Source of the DNA: Cryptomeria japonica
Lineage: Eukaryota; Streptophyta; Pinopsida; Cupressales; Cupressaceae
DNA: 64,000 bases
Assembly (NCBI RefSeq): GCF_030272615.1
Contig: NC_081411.1
Coordinates: forward strand, 159,603,471 to 159,667,470
Direction: 5' to 3'
Part shown: piece by piece, positions 34,481 through 47,473 of the stretch
Position numbering within the stretch: position 1 is the first letter of the stretch
How the letters are laid out: each line of letters starts with the position of its first letter
The notes under the pieces: generated by a model
The model's input: the letters and a program-made list of their open reading frames with translations, nothing else
Databases searched by the model: none
What the model was told of the DNA's origin: nothing
Translations under genes and position numbers: made by a program

Positions 34481-36690
34481 CTATGTATGTAAGTGACCAA
34501 TCTTTGCAAGCAATGCATCACACTCAAATTTGTAATCAACAAAGGAGACTTTGTTGATTGTGACTTTCATCTTTGATTCAGAATTGTATGTGTCGGTAAA
34601 AACCAACAATGTGAATGAATAGTGATGTGACACAAGCTTGTTAATCACAAAGAAAGGTGTTTTTGTTATTGTGGCATCATTTTCTAGTGCACAAAGCTCT
34701 TTTGTAGTTTTTTTTATCAAGCGAATGCCAACGTCATCAAATGCAGTGGCCCAAAGAGTACCTGTTGCATCTTGTAACTTTACTGGTAAAAGGTAATTAT
34801 AGTTGCTTTCTTTCATGGTCATTTCACATCTAGGACAGAACCATGAATCGTCAACCTTTTGAGTACATTTTGTTTTGCAAGGCTTTCCATTTACTATTAG
34901 TGGACAAGCTACGTAACAGAAAGTTTTATCTATTACGTTTACAAAACGTAGAGCAACCAGTAAAGTAGTTTGAATAGTTTCTGGTTTAACACTCATCCAC
35001 TCGCAGATTGAAGAAATAGTCATTCTAGTATATTTCCCATCTATGTGGATAGTTGCTGGAAGAAAGACCGGAGCAAGCAAAGGGTCCTTTCCTCTTAGTG
35101 TTAGAGGTTCTGCCTCTAGAAAAGGTGGATTGATATGTAATGTTATGGCAACTTTTATATTTATAACCTTTCCATTGAAATAGCCAACACGAGCATTACG
35201 TAAAGCAAGGATAACAACACTATCACCGGTCAACATGTTTTTTAATTCTAGTCCTCTTTGTTCTGACATTGGACCCCATAGGTTGATATCAATTGTTGAT
35301 CGAGACAGATCATTAATTTTGACAACTCACTTCTATGTTTGACTGCCATCTTTCCTGTGTATTGGAATGATATCTCCAACATATAAAAGAACACCAATTA
35401 TGTCAACCAACGTATTATTGGTTAGCTGAAATACTTCACTAATAAGAGTGAAAGGAGAGTGTTGTTGATCCGGTTCTTCTTCATTGGTGCAACGTTTTAA
35501 TATGGATGTATAAGACAAGATGATTTATAAATGGCTATTGAGTTTGTTGTATCTAGTGTTTGCTTCCTTGATGGATCCCTTAGAAATAACATAATGTGAA
35601 CCTACTTCCACACGGTTAGAGTGTAACTAAGCTATTTCATCAAAAAATGTGACTCTAATTTCACAGCCCTCGGTGTCGACAATGTCAAAGCTAAACACGT
35701 GGCCATTTTTAGTGGTTGTGTTGTATGCCTTAATAGGGCGCTTATGAGTAACTTTGCCTTTGATTGTCCATTTATTTTGGTATGGATTTAAACTTTTGAT
35801 AGGACTTATGTTATCAGAGGTTGTGCTTTGGGGGGATGGAAATTCAGTAGAAAATTGAAGAGACCGATTAGATGATGATGGTGTGTCCCCAGTCATAATT
35901 TCTGGTTGTTGTTCTTTGAATAGGTATACTGGTTTACCAAAGAATGGACAATCACTTTGTTTTACTTGCAAACTAAGTATTATAAGTCCTGTAAAGGAAA
36001 ATATTTTTCTTTAATATACTTTCAATTATACCTGAAAACAATTAAATAGAGATGAAACATATTTTATTTAATAAACATAGTCTGTTTCCTACCTTGTGTT
36101 CCATATGTATCTGCATATATAAGTGGACAACTGGACTATCGTGCCTATTTTAAGAATGTCTGAATCTATCAGAGTAGCATACTTAGAAGGAAATATTTCT
36201 AATTGCATGTATGTGCCATCAGACAACACTAATTTATATCTGTCTATATCATCTTTGGTGCTCTACATTTTCTGAAATGATAAAACTTGCAGCACTGCTG
36301 AAGGAAGCTCATCCCCAACATTGATAGATTGAATTGCAAAAGGGGTAGGGGCATAGTCTTGGGTATTTTCCTACAAAAAAATAATATGAATATAGAGGAT
36401 TTAATGTTAACGGTAACCAAGTCATATATGTGCTTATTCGTTAATGTAAAGTATGTGTTTAGTAGAGTATGTAATTAAGCTATATTATCTACAAGCTGTT
36501 CATCTATATTTGTCTATGCTATGAAAAAGGGTGCATGCGATAATGAAAAGGATGGAATGGAAAAGAGAGATATATTATGAAAGAAATAACATTAAAGTTT
36601 GTTCTTTTGAAAAGGTTTGATGAATTAGCTTACCAAAGTATCGATCGTGGATTGTTGTATCGATTCAGAGGTGTTTGTTGGAGATGCCAT
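34481..36690 (-). pseudogene. RPA1-like single-stranded DNA-binding protein gene, with introns, degenerate
   Basis: Minus strand. Exon 1 (36690-36634) encodes MASPTNTSESIQQSTIDTL and ends at a GTAAGC donor. A pyrimidine-rich TTTTTTTGTAG acceptor leads to exon 2 from 36370, which reads in phase (ENTQDYAPTPF) into an RPA70 N-terminal domain (DRYKLVLSDGTYMQLEIFPS) with one in-frame stop. DBD-A follows at 35971-35627 (NPYQNKWTIKGKVTHKRPIK, VTFFDEIA), DBD-B at 35518-35000 (NNTLVDIIGVLLYVGDI, NLWGPMSEQRG), and DBD-C at 34930-34481 with a four-Cys zinc site (ACPLI, CKTKC, WFCPRCE). RPA1 binds single-stranded DNA during replication and repair; plant Helitrons commonly carry such a gene. Stops after FDEIA and SQT disable this one. 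Confidence 0.85.
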
Positions 36691-36699
36691 TGTGGATAT

Positions 36700-38380
36700 A
36701 GACCTTTTTGTTTGAGATAAATCTCAGAACTAACTGTACATGCCAGTTCATGTTATTAACAAGTAATAAATTTTTTTCAATCTATAAGTCCTATTTATTG
36801 GAAGAATTCAATATTGTACAGATCATATGAAATAAATAGATCGCCACATAAAGATATGTTAATTACCTGTTTGTTAGTTTTAAAATCCTTTCAGATTCAG
36901 TCTGACAATAAAAATCCTATCGTTTGGACTGGTATATTGCCTTGCAGAATAAAGTTGATTGTGTTCCTATTATGACATTTAAAATATTCTGTTAGAATAG
37001 ATTGAATGCCATAATGGCTCGAGCAATTCATTGTCATCGATAAGTACGCAACAAAATTCTACTAAATACGAAAGTTGTGGACAACATAAATCAAGAATTG
37101 TAGTTTTTTGTTTTGTTTTGTTTTATTTAGTAATTCATCAGTTTGGATCGGTTAAAGTATGTGGTCAAGTAACTGCAAAAAATAGGGAAAATTGTACCTA
37201 CATTAAAGTAGATCGATTTTTTGTGATTTTCACAGTTAATAGTAAATTACAAGCATGATGAACTGTACTTCTCATTTCAGAATATAATCAAAACATGACT
37301 TTAACTGATCAAAGGCATATATGCATACGAACACCAAAATATAAAGGTTTAGTTTACGATTTAGAAATTTAAGAATCAAGTACAAAAAAATGAGTTCAAC
37401 TCATCATAGACTTATCGAGATATGAGTTGAAGTTTTTGTTTCAAATGCTAATCAACCGATCAGAGTCTAATTGAAACATGAATTCAAATGGTCAAAGGCT
37501 CATATGCCTACGAGCATAGAAAATATAAAGTTTCAATTTATGATTTAGATATTTGGCAATGAGCTACCAAAATACGAGTTCAACTTATCAAAGACTAATC
37601 AAAATATGAGTTGAATTTTTTTGTTTCAAAGGCTAATCAAAATATGAATGCAACTTATCAAAGATTGAGTAATTACAGACAAAGAGGATCCACCCAGGCA
37701 ACCCATCCAAGCTGGTTATCAATCCATTTAAATATTTTCTCTCCCAATGTAAAAATAACCAGTGGATCAGTCAACTATTCATCAATTGGTATTGGAAGAG
37801 GGCATAATTCCATACTATGTATGGTTGTAACACTAGTACAAGATGTAGAGGGGTTCTCTGTTGATTGGTTGGCTATTTTATATTCATAGTTATGGATTAA
37901 CTTTCTAAGATTGCTCTTTAACTTGTTGCTCTCTTGCAACATCTTTGCAATGACACTGTTAATATCCTTTGTTTCTTTGAATCTTCTATCCATTGTAGAA
38001 ATTTGATTGTGTTAGTGTGGTTGTTTTCTGTTGGAACGACAAAATCAAAATGCATTACTTAAAAAGTGAATACAAAAGAATAAGAGAGCTTATCTCAAAG
38101 TAGATCATAATTTTTTTGGGGAATCCAAAAGAATTTTTTTTTGACTCATTATAAAAAATACTTGACTAAAAACATTTAAAAATGGAAAAACCTGTACATT
38201 TCAGGAATGGTATGGGGTGAAAAAATCTGATTTAAATTGCTGCAAATTTAAATAGGATTTCTATTTTTTTTTTTAATAATTAGTTGAAGAATTAAATCTG
38301 AGTAACTAAGATTAGCTTCGTAGAAGTATAATCAATTCTACATTCTATTTCGCATAGCTTTAAGATGATATCCATAAAAA
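36700..38380. other. Spacer with a two-unit tandem repeat
   Basis: At about 37289-37640 a unit of roughly 185 bp occurs twice (AACATGA.TT.AA.TGATCAAAGGC, then AAAATATAAAG.TT, then ATATGAGTTGAA.TTTTT). Minus-strand frame 37993-37775 (MDRRFKETKDINSVIAKMLQ) is unrecognised. No gene supported. Confidence 0.5.
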
Positions 38381-39491
38381 ATATGCACATTAGAAGGGTG
38401 CATAACATGGTAGTGTTACCAGCATGGGCAATGAAGAGAAAAGAGAGCAGAACATTTCCCCAAACAATGATATTATAAAAATAGGTGACATGTGCATAAA
38501 CCTGAACCACATTGGTTGACATAACATTACAAAATAAAACCTAATCAGGAAAAGCATTGAAAAACAAAGAATAATGACTATTGTTTTTAGAGTTCATCCT
38601 ATAAATTTTCTAAGGTTTCACTTTACTGATTTTTTTGGCTTTCCATCGTCTAATCCATGTATTTAATATTTGTTAGGGCTCAATGGTTTTGTCTAAATTA
38701 AAATTTACATAGACTCTTCTTATGTCCATGCTCTTTCACAGGTCAACAAAACTAACATTCTAAAGCTGTAATAAAAATAGGAGAAAACTAACATGCACTT
38801 CAGGAACAAATCTCCTGGACTAAAGGCCTAACAACCACTGGTTTTACATTTTAGGGTTTCTTGTTTCATAACATGCAACACTGTAATGTCATTTATGCGA
38901 ACCTATGTATCCTGCAATAGAGAATACTCATCAATGGCATTACACTATTGTTGTTGAGTCAAACAAAACTGTAAAATGTAAAAAAGCTTTCACTCTACAA
39001 GACAACTATTCACTTTTTAAGTTCTTTTACAATTTTCCAGGTTACAAGTGCAGGTATGTTTGCTGTTTTGATCATTTACATTTTACAATGTTTTTTTATC
39101 ATTTAATATCCTATGTTTTTAGGGTTATTACATTTTTGTTATACTATCCTTATACTTTGTTTTGGTTGTAATTTGTTTCTCTCTCTCGGTTATTGCTCTT
39201 TCATAATCTTGTTATTAGTCTTTGCAATTGGTAAGTGCTTTTTTTTTGCAGGATTTATGTGTTTATAATACTAACAAAATATTTCTATGGCATTGATGTT
39301 AATTTGCAGGGTTATTGATGTGATTAGTGACTTTGTGGACATGAAGGCTTTTACTCTGCAAGATAAATAGCCTTTTGTCTATAAACGCTATAAATTTTAG
39401 AATGGATTTATTAAAACAAAGGTGTGCTTGGACTGGGTAACATGTATATATATATACATGTATAAGAACTACCAACCCTTTTAAGAAAATC

Positions 39492-39592
<101 letters not shown>

Positions 39593-39715
39593 TGTATATA
39601 CGTTGTTTGTGGGAGTGAATGCACATCCGAAGGGTGCATAACATGGTAGTGTTACCAGCATGGGAAATGACGAGAAAAGATGTATAAGAACTACCAACCC
39701 TTTTAAGAAAATCTA

Positions 39716-39760
<45 letters not shown>

Positions 39761-40834
39761 GACATGTATATATGTTGTTTGTGGGCGTGAATGCACATCC
39801 GAAGGGTGCATAACATGGTAGTGTTACTAGCATGGGAAATGACGAGAAAAGAGAGCAGAACATTTCCCCAAACAATGATATTATAAAAAGAGGTGACATG
39901 TGCATAAACCTGAACCACATTGGTTGACATAACATTACGAAATAAAACCTAATTAGGAAAAGCATTGAAAAACAAAGAATAATGACTATTGTTTTTAGAG
40001 TTCATCTTATAAATTTTCTAAGGTTTCACTTTACTAATTTTTTTGGCTTTTCATCATCTAATCCATGCATTTAATATTTGTTAGGGCTCAATGGTTTTGT
40101 CTAAATTAAAATTTACATAGACTCTTCTTATGTCCATGCTGTTTCACGGGTCAACGAAATGAACATTCTAAAGCTGTAATGAAAATAAGAGAAAACTAAC
40201 ATGCACTTCAGGAACAAATCTTCTAGACCAAAGACCTAACAACCATTGGTTTTACATGTTAGGGTTTCTTGTTTCATAACATGCAACACTGTAATGTCAT
40301 TTATGCGAACCTATGTATCATACAATAGAGAATACTCATCAATGGAATTACACTGTTGTTGTTAAGTCAAACAGAACTGTAAAATATAAAAAAGCTTTCA
40401 CTCTGCAAGACAACTGTTCACTTTTTAAGTTCTTTTACAATTTTCCAGGTTATAAGTGCAGGTATGTTTGCTGTTTTGATCATTTATATTTTACATTATT
40501 TTCTGATCATTTAATATCCTCCGTTTTTAAGGTTATTACGTTTTTATTATATTGTCTTTACTCTTGTTTTTCTTGTAATTTGTTGCTCTTTCGTAATCTT
40601 GTTAATAGTCTTTGCAGTTGGTAAGTGCTTTTTTTTTGTAGGATTTATGTGTTTATAATACTAACAAAATATTTCTATGGCGTTGATGTTAATTTGCATG
40701 GTTATTGATGTGATTAGTGACTTTGTGGACATGAAGGCTTTTACTCTACAAGATAAATAGCCTTTTGTTTATAAACGCTATAAATTTTAGAATGGATTTA
40801 TTAAAACAAAGGTGTGCTTGGACTGGGTAACATG

Positions 40835-40838
<4 letters not shown>

Positions 40839-40903
<65 letters not shown>
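40839..40903. repeat. (CA)n microsatellite
   Basis: CA run at the position in unit 2 equivalent to the AT-rich run of unit 1, so the microsatellites expanded after duplication. Confidence 0.95.
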
Positions 40904-40908
<5 letters not shown>

Positions 40909-40988
40909 CATGTGTATATATACACACATGTATATATATATATATATATGTATATACATGTATAAGCACTACCAACCCTTTTAAGAAA

Positions 40989-43900
40989 TGTAATGCCCCT
41001 ACCTTAGTCAGACTTGTAAAACCCGTTTGACCTTGGTTGACTTCCTATGTGGCATTCTTGAATGGTAGGTTAACCGTGAAGCAATGTGTAGTTTAGATAA
41101 TATAAATAATTGTGCATACTTATTATTGTGCTTTTGCATCGATTCTTGTGTAAAAGTAATTGTTCTTAACTCTTGTGATAAATCTCGAGCTAACGCCCTC
41201 ATTGAATATGTATATGTATATGTATGCTTGCGTGATTCATGGGTGCAGGAGATTGCAGGTACAACACCGCTTAGGGCGAGGTTCATCTCCTTTGGGATTT
41301 GCAAAGTTGAGTATGCCTTCTTCATCCTTAGAATTTGGATTTGGTGGTTATAAAACTCTTGTCTTGCCTTAGCCATGGTCAGGTGAGCATCGCGTGTGTG
41401 GTTCGTGGGCCTCTCTTTTCATTGGATTGCGTGTCATGTGATTTGGTGGACTTCCTCGATTTGTGTGCCTAGCGCAGGGTAAGTGGAGTTTGTTATCCCA
41501 AATATTCAATTCAATTTAATGTGTGGATGTGCGCATTTGTAATTTAGAAATTTAAAATAGGTAGTTTTCTTTTATACGATTAATCGTTAATTTAAAGAGG
41601 TTGCTCTAATTATTATTGTAGCAAGCTTAAGGTATTTAACTTGGATTAATGTTCTCATTTACGCATTTATGGTTGAGAAAATTAGAATAAATAGATCTCC
41701 TTCATGAGATTAGTCATTCATTTAAAAAGGTCGCTTTATTATGTTATAGCGAGTTAGTTTAATAGTTAATTTTAATAATAACGAAATTCAATTAGTTATG
41801 CGTTTCTAGAAAGGAAAGATTTAAAATCATTTGGGAAATAGAAATAAATTTATCATTTTCACATTTTGGAATAGAAAGGGTAGATTTTATTATTTAAAAG
41901 GAAATTATTCTTTTTACTTACAAAATTGATATAGTATAAAGGATTGATTTTTGAAATTTAAATTAATTTAAATACCTCACCCTTGTTAACAGTTCAAAAT
42001 AAAAATGTAGGCCTAAATTGATATTGAGAGATTAAAATTAGAATTAAATAAGAAATAGAAGCATGTTAATTTTAATTAGAATAAAACAAGTTAGGTTTAT
42101 TGAGCAGTGGAAAATAATGATTTCCATTTTGGATTTTCTTTTATTTTTAAAAAAATAAATGCCTAAATTCGAAATTGAAAATTACGGCAAAAATAGGGTT
42201 TCTCATTTTAACCTAGTTTTTGAAATGTTTTTGGGGGTTCTTTTCTTTTGGTCATTTTTTTGGAAAAAAATGGTTTTTGGAAGAGAGATTGGGGATTTTG
42301 GACAAAGATGGAGTTTTAGAGCAGCAGATTTGGGAGCTCTTCTTCAAAAATATTCTTCCCGGAATGCGTTTTGAGGTAGGAATCTGATCATTAGCTTGAT
42401 TAAAATGTTTACAAAAAAAAAGAGGGTTTTGTATTTTTCTTTCTTGCAACATTGGTTTTCAGATTTTCCATTGATGTTTGTGAATGAGTTTTATTGTAGA
42501 AATTTGTAAAATGATAGCTATGTTGGATCTTTGTGAGGGAGGTGAGCTCCCTTGTGCCAAAGATTTGCTTAATGGGAGGGTTATTCAACAATTTCTTCTA
42601 TTATATTGAAACCCTTGCCAAACAAAAAAAAAGGGAGAAATGGCTGTGACTGTGATTGTTTTCCAAAAAATGGGGTTTGCTGGAAATTGCTTTAGGTTTG
42701 TGTTTTTTTTTTCAGACTGTGTGTTTTGGTGAGTTATTCATTTTGTTTATTTTTAATACTTACATGTACTATTTTTAAAAAAAAAATATATATATAAATT
42801 CATTAAGTAAAATGTTGACTACATTTTGGCAGGTCTAATATTGTTATTTTACCAGAAAAATTAAAAAAAAAAAATAAGAAAAAAAAAAAAAATGTTAAAA
42901 ACCCCCCATGGCCGCTGGTAGCAACTGCTACCAGTTGGTAGCAACGCTACCAGAGGTAGCGAACTGCTACCAAATGGCAGCAGTGCTACCAAAGGTAGCG
43001 GCCTGCTACCATTTGGTAGCAGCGCTACCAATGGTAGCTTGGGCTGCCAAGGGCGGGGGGCCCACGTGGGTACCTTCCCTCTCTTTTTTTTTTGTTTTTT
43101 TTTTAAATTAAAAATAAGTTATTTTATTTTATTTTTAATTAATTATTTTTATTTTTATTTTATATAATTGTTTTAAAGAGAAAAAAAAAATATATGTATG
43201 TAATATATAAAAATAAAGAAAAATCAGATTAATAAGTGGATTTAAAATTAGTTTAAGAGATTTAAATTCATTTCTTTTATATTATTTAATTTTAAATTCA
43301 GTTTCTTTTATATTATTTAATCTTAGATTATTAAATAATATATTTGGATTCTAGAGAATCATCATTTAGTAAATCCATACTTGACTACAAGTTATTAATT
43401 TCATATTGATTTTGTCATGCTCGGGCTAATACATATTATTATCATGGACTAAGTATTAATGGTGGGTTAATGTGAATTTTTTTAAAAAATAAAAGTTAAT
43501 TTATCAAATCCATAAACTTGATCGACATTAATGGTTAAAATGATATGGTAAACTTGATCGACATTAATGGTAAGACTTGATATGCTAGTGTTTGGTCATA
43601 AGTCGGTCGAGCCCCTAGATAGGGTACCGTCAAACAAGAGAATCTAGGTTTGTTGTTTTTTCTGTTATGATTCAATTTGACCCGCTTCTAAAAGGGATCA
43701 CTATGTAATAATCAATCGAGGTAGATGTAAAATAGTGTATGTGTTCGCCTAAAGGGCAGAGATGTAAAAGACATGTAAATTAGTAATCTTAACTATATTA
43801 AATGCTAGAGGGGTCTTGCAGTTGAGCAGACCTGGAGATGTAGCCCCTTAGGGGTGAACTCCGAGATCATATCTGTGTTATGCGATGTTTTAGTTTCCTT

Positions 43901-45336
43901 TATTTCATGCTTTAAGTTATCATGTATGGTTGTTATCTTGTAAAGTGTATGATGGAAATTAAAGAATTTAAATCTAAGTGCATAAAATTATTCATCTTGG
44001 CAAACGTAGTAATTAGGTTCATAGAGGATTGTAATTAAGATTATGGAAAGTATTTTTGATAATGTGAATTGAAAATTGTAATAGTGGAAAGAATCTTGCT
44101 AGATTACATCATTGGATTCACTTGTTGTTAAGCATGTAAATTGAACAAATGTGAATGGAAAACAAAGTTAGAATTAATGTTAAAATTTCTAAGTTGAAAT
44201 CTAAAGGATGAACGTCATATAGGTATTTACTTTTATCTTCTTAAATGAGTAACGCCATGTTAATTATGTTCACTACATTGGATGAACTTGTTTAGTTAAT
44301 TCACGTTTTAATCTTGACAATAATCCTTACCAAAATTAACTTGATAATTGGGTGAACTCAACTAGTTATCCATAATTGTAACCTTAATAAAGGAATCTCT
44401 TATGATTTCTAAAATGAACTAAAATGGGAAGTAATTGTATAGTTGTTATATCTAAATCTTAATAAATGTACCTTTTCATATTAACTTCATTTAACCAAAA
44501 AGAAGTGACATGCAATAATATAGTTACATTCTAATCCTAATGGAAGAACGTCACTATGAACTTATATTTTAATCCTGTAACATTGGATGACATCTTGCTA
44601 ACTATATTTTAAATTAAAGGATGAACTCAATTGTTCCTAATACCTTTTCACCTTAATGGATTTTAGTCCTTCTATTAGTACAATTAAAACTTCAATGAAT
44701 TCTATGGCTACTCACATTTTATCTCCATAAAAGAACTACAACACATTAGTTGGCTATGCATGAAATCAAATGAAGGGACCACACTCTATTAATTGTAGTT
44801 TAATCCTTAATGAATGTATCTCATCTTATTAACCAAACCTTTAATATTTAAGGAAGATTTCAAATGTGGGTGGTTATCTTAAAACCCAAATGAATGTACT
44901 TTGTTATATTTAAACGCTTGAACCTAATGGGAGGCCTCCTAATGAAATTATGAATTAAAGTGCATTGAGTAAATAATCCTCTCGATGGCCTCCTAACCAC
45001 CCAAAGTAAAAGAACGCTTCCTAAAAATTCTAAGATGTCATATCATTGAACATATATATAATCATGTCCTATGCATTATCCCACAATTAGGACATCCAGA
45101 TTTAGGCCTCATTTGACGCAAGTTGAGTTAGGTGTAAGGTTATGTAATCGCTTGGGAAACCTCTTAGGATCATTTAGCCTTCTGCTGTGTTATCTAAGTT
45201 TTCAGATAACTCCAAATTATCTTAATGTTGTAACTTATCAGTAATACTCTTAACTATTATTATAAAAAAAAAAAATTTACACTCTATTGAGTGTTCTTAA
45301 CTTAAACCCTTTGGGGTTTCCTGGCGGGGCATTACA
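40989..45336. mobile_element. Large solo LTR (4.35 kb)
   Basis: Starts TGTAATGCCCC and ends GGGGCATTACA, a perfect 11 bp terminal inverted repeat with TG...CA ends. It is flanked by AGAAA on both sides (40984-40988 and 45337-45341). Other copies of the host repeat read TTTTAAGAAAATCTA, so the empty site can be reconstructed. No internal second LTR, primer site or retrotransposon protein was found, which fits a solo LTR; TGTAAnGCCC-type LTRs of this size are known in the Tat/Ogre-like gypsy groups. A nonautonomous element with no recognisable LTR pair is the alternative. Confidence 0.78.
42907..43050. repeat. Array of GGTAGC/GCTACC inverted repeats
   Basis: Within the solo LTR, GGTAGC and GCTACC alternate about every 10-17 bp (for example GGTAGCAACTGCTACC and GGTAGCAACGCTACC), so either strand could fold into successive hairpins. 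It is GC-rich against an AT-rich surrounding. Confidence 0.85.
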
Positions 45337-45341
45337 AGAAA

Positions 45342-45356
45342 ATCTAATATATATAC

Positions 45357-45410
<54 letters not shown>

Positions 45411-46200
45411 TGTTTGTGGGTGTGAATGCTTTCACTCTTTAAGGTAAGTGTTTACTTTAGAAGTTTTAAGGGTTTCTGAGGTTTTTTGTTATACTCTGCT
45501 TATTGGTTTTCTTCGTGACCTTGCAGGGTTATTGCTTTATGCATTCGCATTTGTTTGTTGTCTGAAGTGTTTTATCTGCAACGTTTCTGCTAAAGTTGAG
45601 TTAGGTTTGGTGATCGCTTTCTGTCTGTTGCCGTGAATGGTTTATTGGTGTTGTTTTTGTGTTTGTAGGCATGACTGCTTTCACTCTGCAAGGTAAGTGT
45701 CCACTTTGACAATTTTAAGGGTTTGTAAAGATTTTTGTTATACTTCACTTATATTTTTTCCTCATGTGCTTGCAGGGATTCTTGTTTGATAGCATGCAAC
45801 AATGTAATATCATTTATGTGAAGCCATGTATCCTGCAATAGAGCATACTCATCAATTGCATTACACTATTGATGTTAAGCCAAATAGAATTGTAAAATGT
45901 AAAAATGCTTTCACTCTGCAAGTCGACTATTCACTTTTTTAGTTCTTTTACAATTTTCTAGGTTACAAGTGCAGGTATGGTTGGTGTTTTGATCATTTAC
46001 ATTTTACAATGTTTTCTGATCATTAAATATGCTTCGTTTTTAGGATTATTATGTTTTTCTTATACTGTTGTTAAATTCTATTTGGCTTGTAATTTGTTGC
46101 TCTCTCTCGGTTATTGGTGTTTTGTAATCTCGCTAATAGTCTTTGCAGTTGGTAAGTGCTTTTTTTTTGCAGGATTTATGTGTTTACAATTATTATAGGT
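45342..46200 (+). repeat. Cassette repeats with splice-like borders, plus orientation
   Basis: After an AT/GT microsatellite (45357-45405), two copies of TTTCACTCT.AAGGTAAGTG occur (45430-45455 and 45678-45703). Each follows a phrase of the GTGAATGC type and precedes a T-rich stretch ending in (C)TTGCAGGG. A further copy of the 38.9 kb phrase AGCATACTCATCAATTGCA is at 45841. No ORF of a known family. Confidence 0.7.
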
Positions 46201-46239
46201 TTGTAGTGGGTGATGTTGCCGCCTAGGATTATTATTTTC

Positions 46240-46990
46240 TTCTCAATGCATATAATTAATTGCTAGCATTATTGAGTATAACAAAAATACAATAACCCCG
46301 AACATTGCAAAACCAAAACACTCAAAACATGAACCACACCTGCACTTGAACCTTGGTTAAGAAGTCAATGGAAGAATTCCTTGACAGATTAGAATCACTA
46401 AATTAGACTACTAAACCTAAGTGGACGGATAAATCCAACCTTAGGAGAAAACTTGCAGACCAAAACACTTCAGATAACGAACAAAGCCAAATACATATTA
46501 AGGTTAGTCAGCGGCCATAAACAACTTTGACATGTGTGCACATGGAGCAAGACCAAAGCAAGCAACACATCATCACTTGTGGATGCATGCTCACTGACTG
46601 AGGCCAAACCGACAAAACACGTCACTACACTGGGAAAGAAAGGTTTCAGTCACCAGTAAAGATTCCACCAGATTGTTTTGCACTTCTGCGGCAAACCTCT
46701 GCCACTAAAAGCCTATTGGCTTAATTAACAAGTTCGTATTGGATTTAGATTTAAGGGGTAGGTGTTTGCTAACTTCCAACGCTGTAATGTCATTACTGTG
46801 AAGGTATGTTCCCTATATAATAAGCTGAACATAAGGTGATAATTATACATATCAATGGCATTATAGTGTTGGGAATTAAGCTAAACAAAACCCTAAAACC
46901 TAAAGTCATTTTAATGTTGTTAATGTGCATGGTTTTGGACTCTTTTAAGGTATTGTAATATTAACAAAGTATTTCTATGCCGTTGTTGTT
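46240..46990. repeat. Diverged copy of the 50.5-52.2 kb repeat segment
   Basis: 46500-46740 matches 50838-50952 plus 52115-52265 (GGCCATAAACAACTT, CCAAAGCAAGCAACACA, and CACTAAAAGCCTAT). It lacks the solo LTR present in the other copy and so serves as an empty-site reference. Confidence 0.75.
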
Positions 46991-47473
46991 AATTTGTAGG
47001 GTTATTGATGTGATTATTGTCTTTGTGGACGTGAAGGCTTTTACTCTGCAAGATAAATAGCCTTTTATCTATAAACGCTATAAATTTCAGAATGGATTTA
47101 TTAAAATAAAGGTTTGCTTGGACTGGGTAACATGTATATATATGTATGTGTGTGTGTGTCTTTGTGTGTGTACATACATATATATATGTATATATACATG
47201 TACATATATATACAGGTATATATACATGTACATATATATATATATATGTACATATATATATATATACATGTACATATATATATATACATGTATATATACA
47301 TGTACATATATATATATGTACATATATATATATACATGTACATGTATATATACATGTATATATATGTACATGTATATATATATACATATATATATGTACA
47401 TGTATATATATATATATATATACATACATATATATGTACATGTATATATATATGTACATATATATATATATAT
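46990..47473. repeat. Repeat unit end with a long TA/CATG microsatellite
   Basis: Copy of the GGCTTTTACTCTGCAAGATA phrase followed by GACTGGGTAACATG and about 330 bp of TATA/ACATG/TGTACA alternation. The open frames read from this stretch in several frames are artefacts of the repeat. Confidence 0.85.

Larger units (their letters stand above)
27400..36690 (-). mobile_element. Degenerate Helitron (RPA1-like, Rep, Pif1-like helicase)
   Basis: Minus-strand order: RPA1-like gene, DUF6570-like region, Helitron_like_N/Rep with HUH and two-Tyr motifs, Pif1-family helicase. This is the content of autonomous plant Helitrons, which move by rolling-circle replication. Stops and frameshifts occur throughout, so the copy is dead. 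The terminal TC and CTRR ends with a hairpin could not be located with confidence, so the outer boundaries are those of the coding matches, not of the element. Confidence 0.82.

Noticed and set aside
40989-45336. Host gene or gene cluster in this 4.3 kb
   Set aside because: Terminal repeats and target duplication define a single insertion, and no frame shows a protein family.
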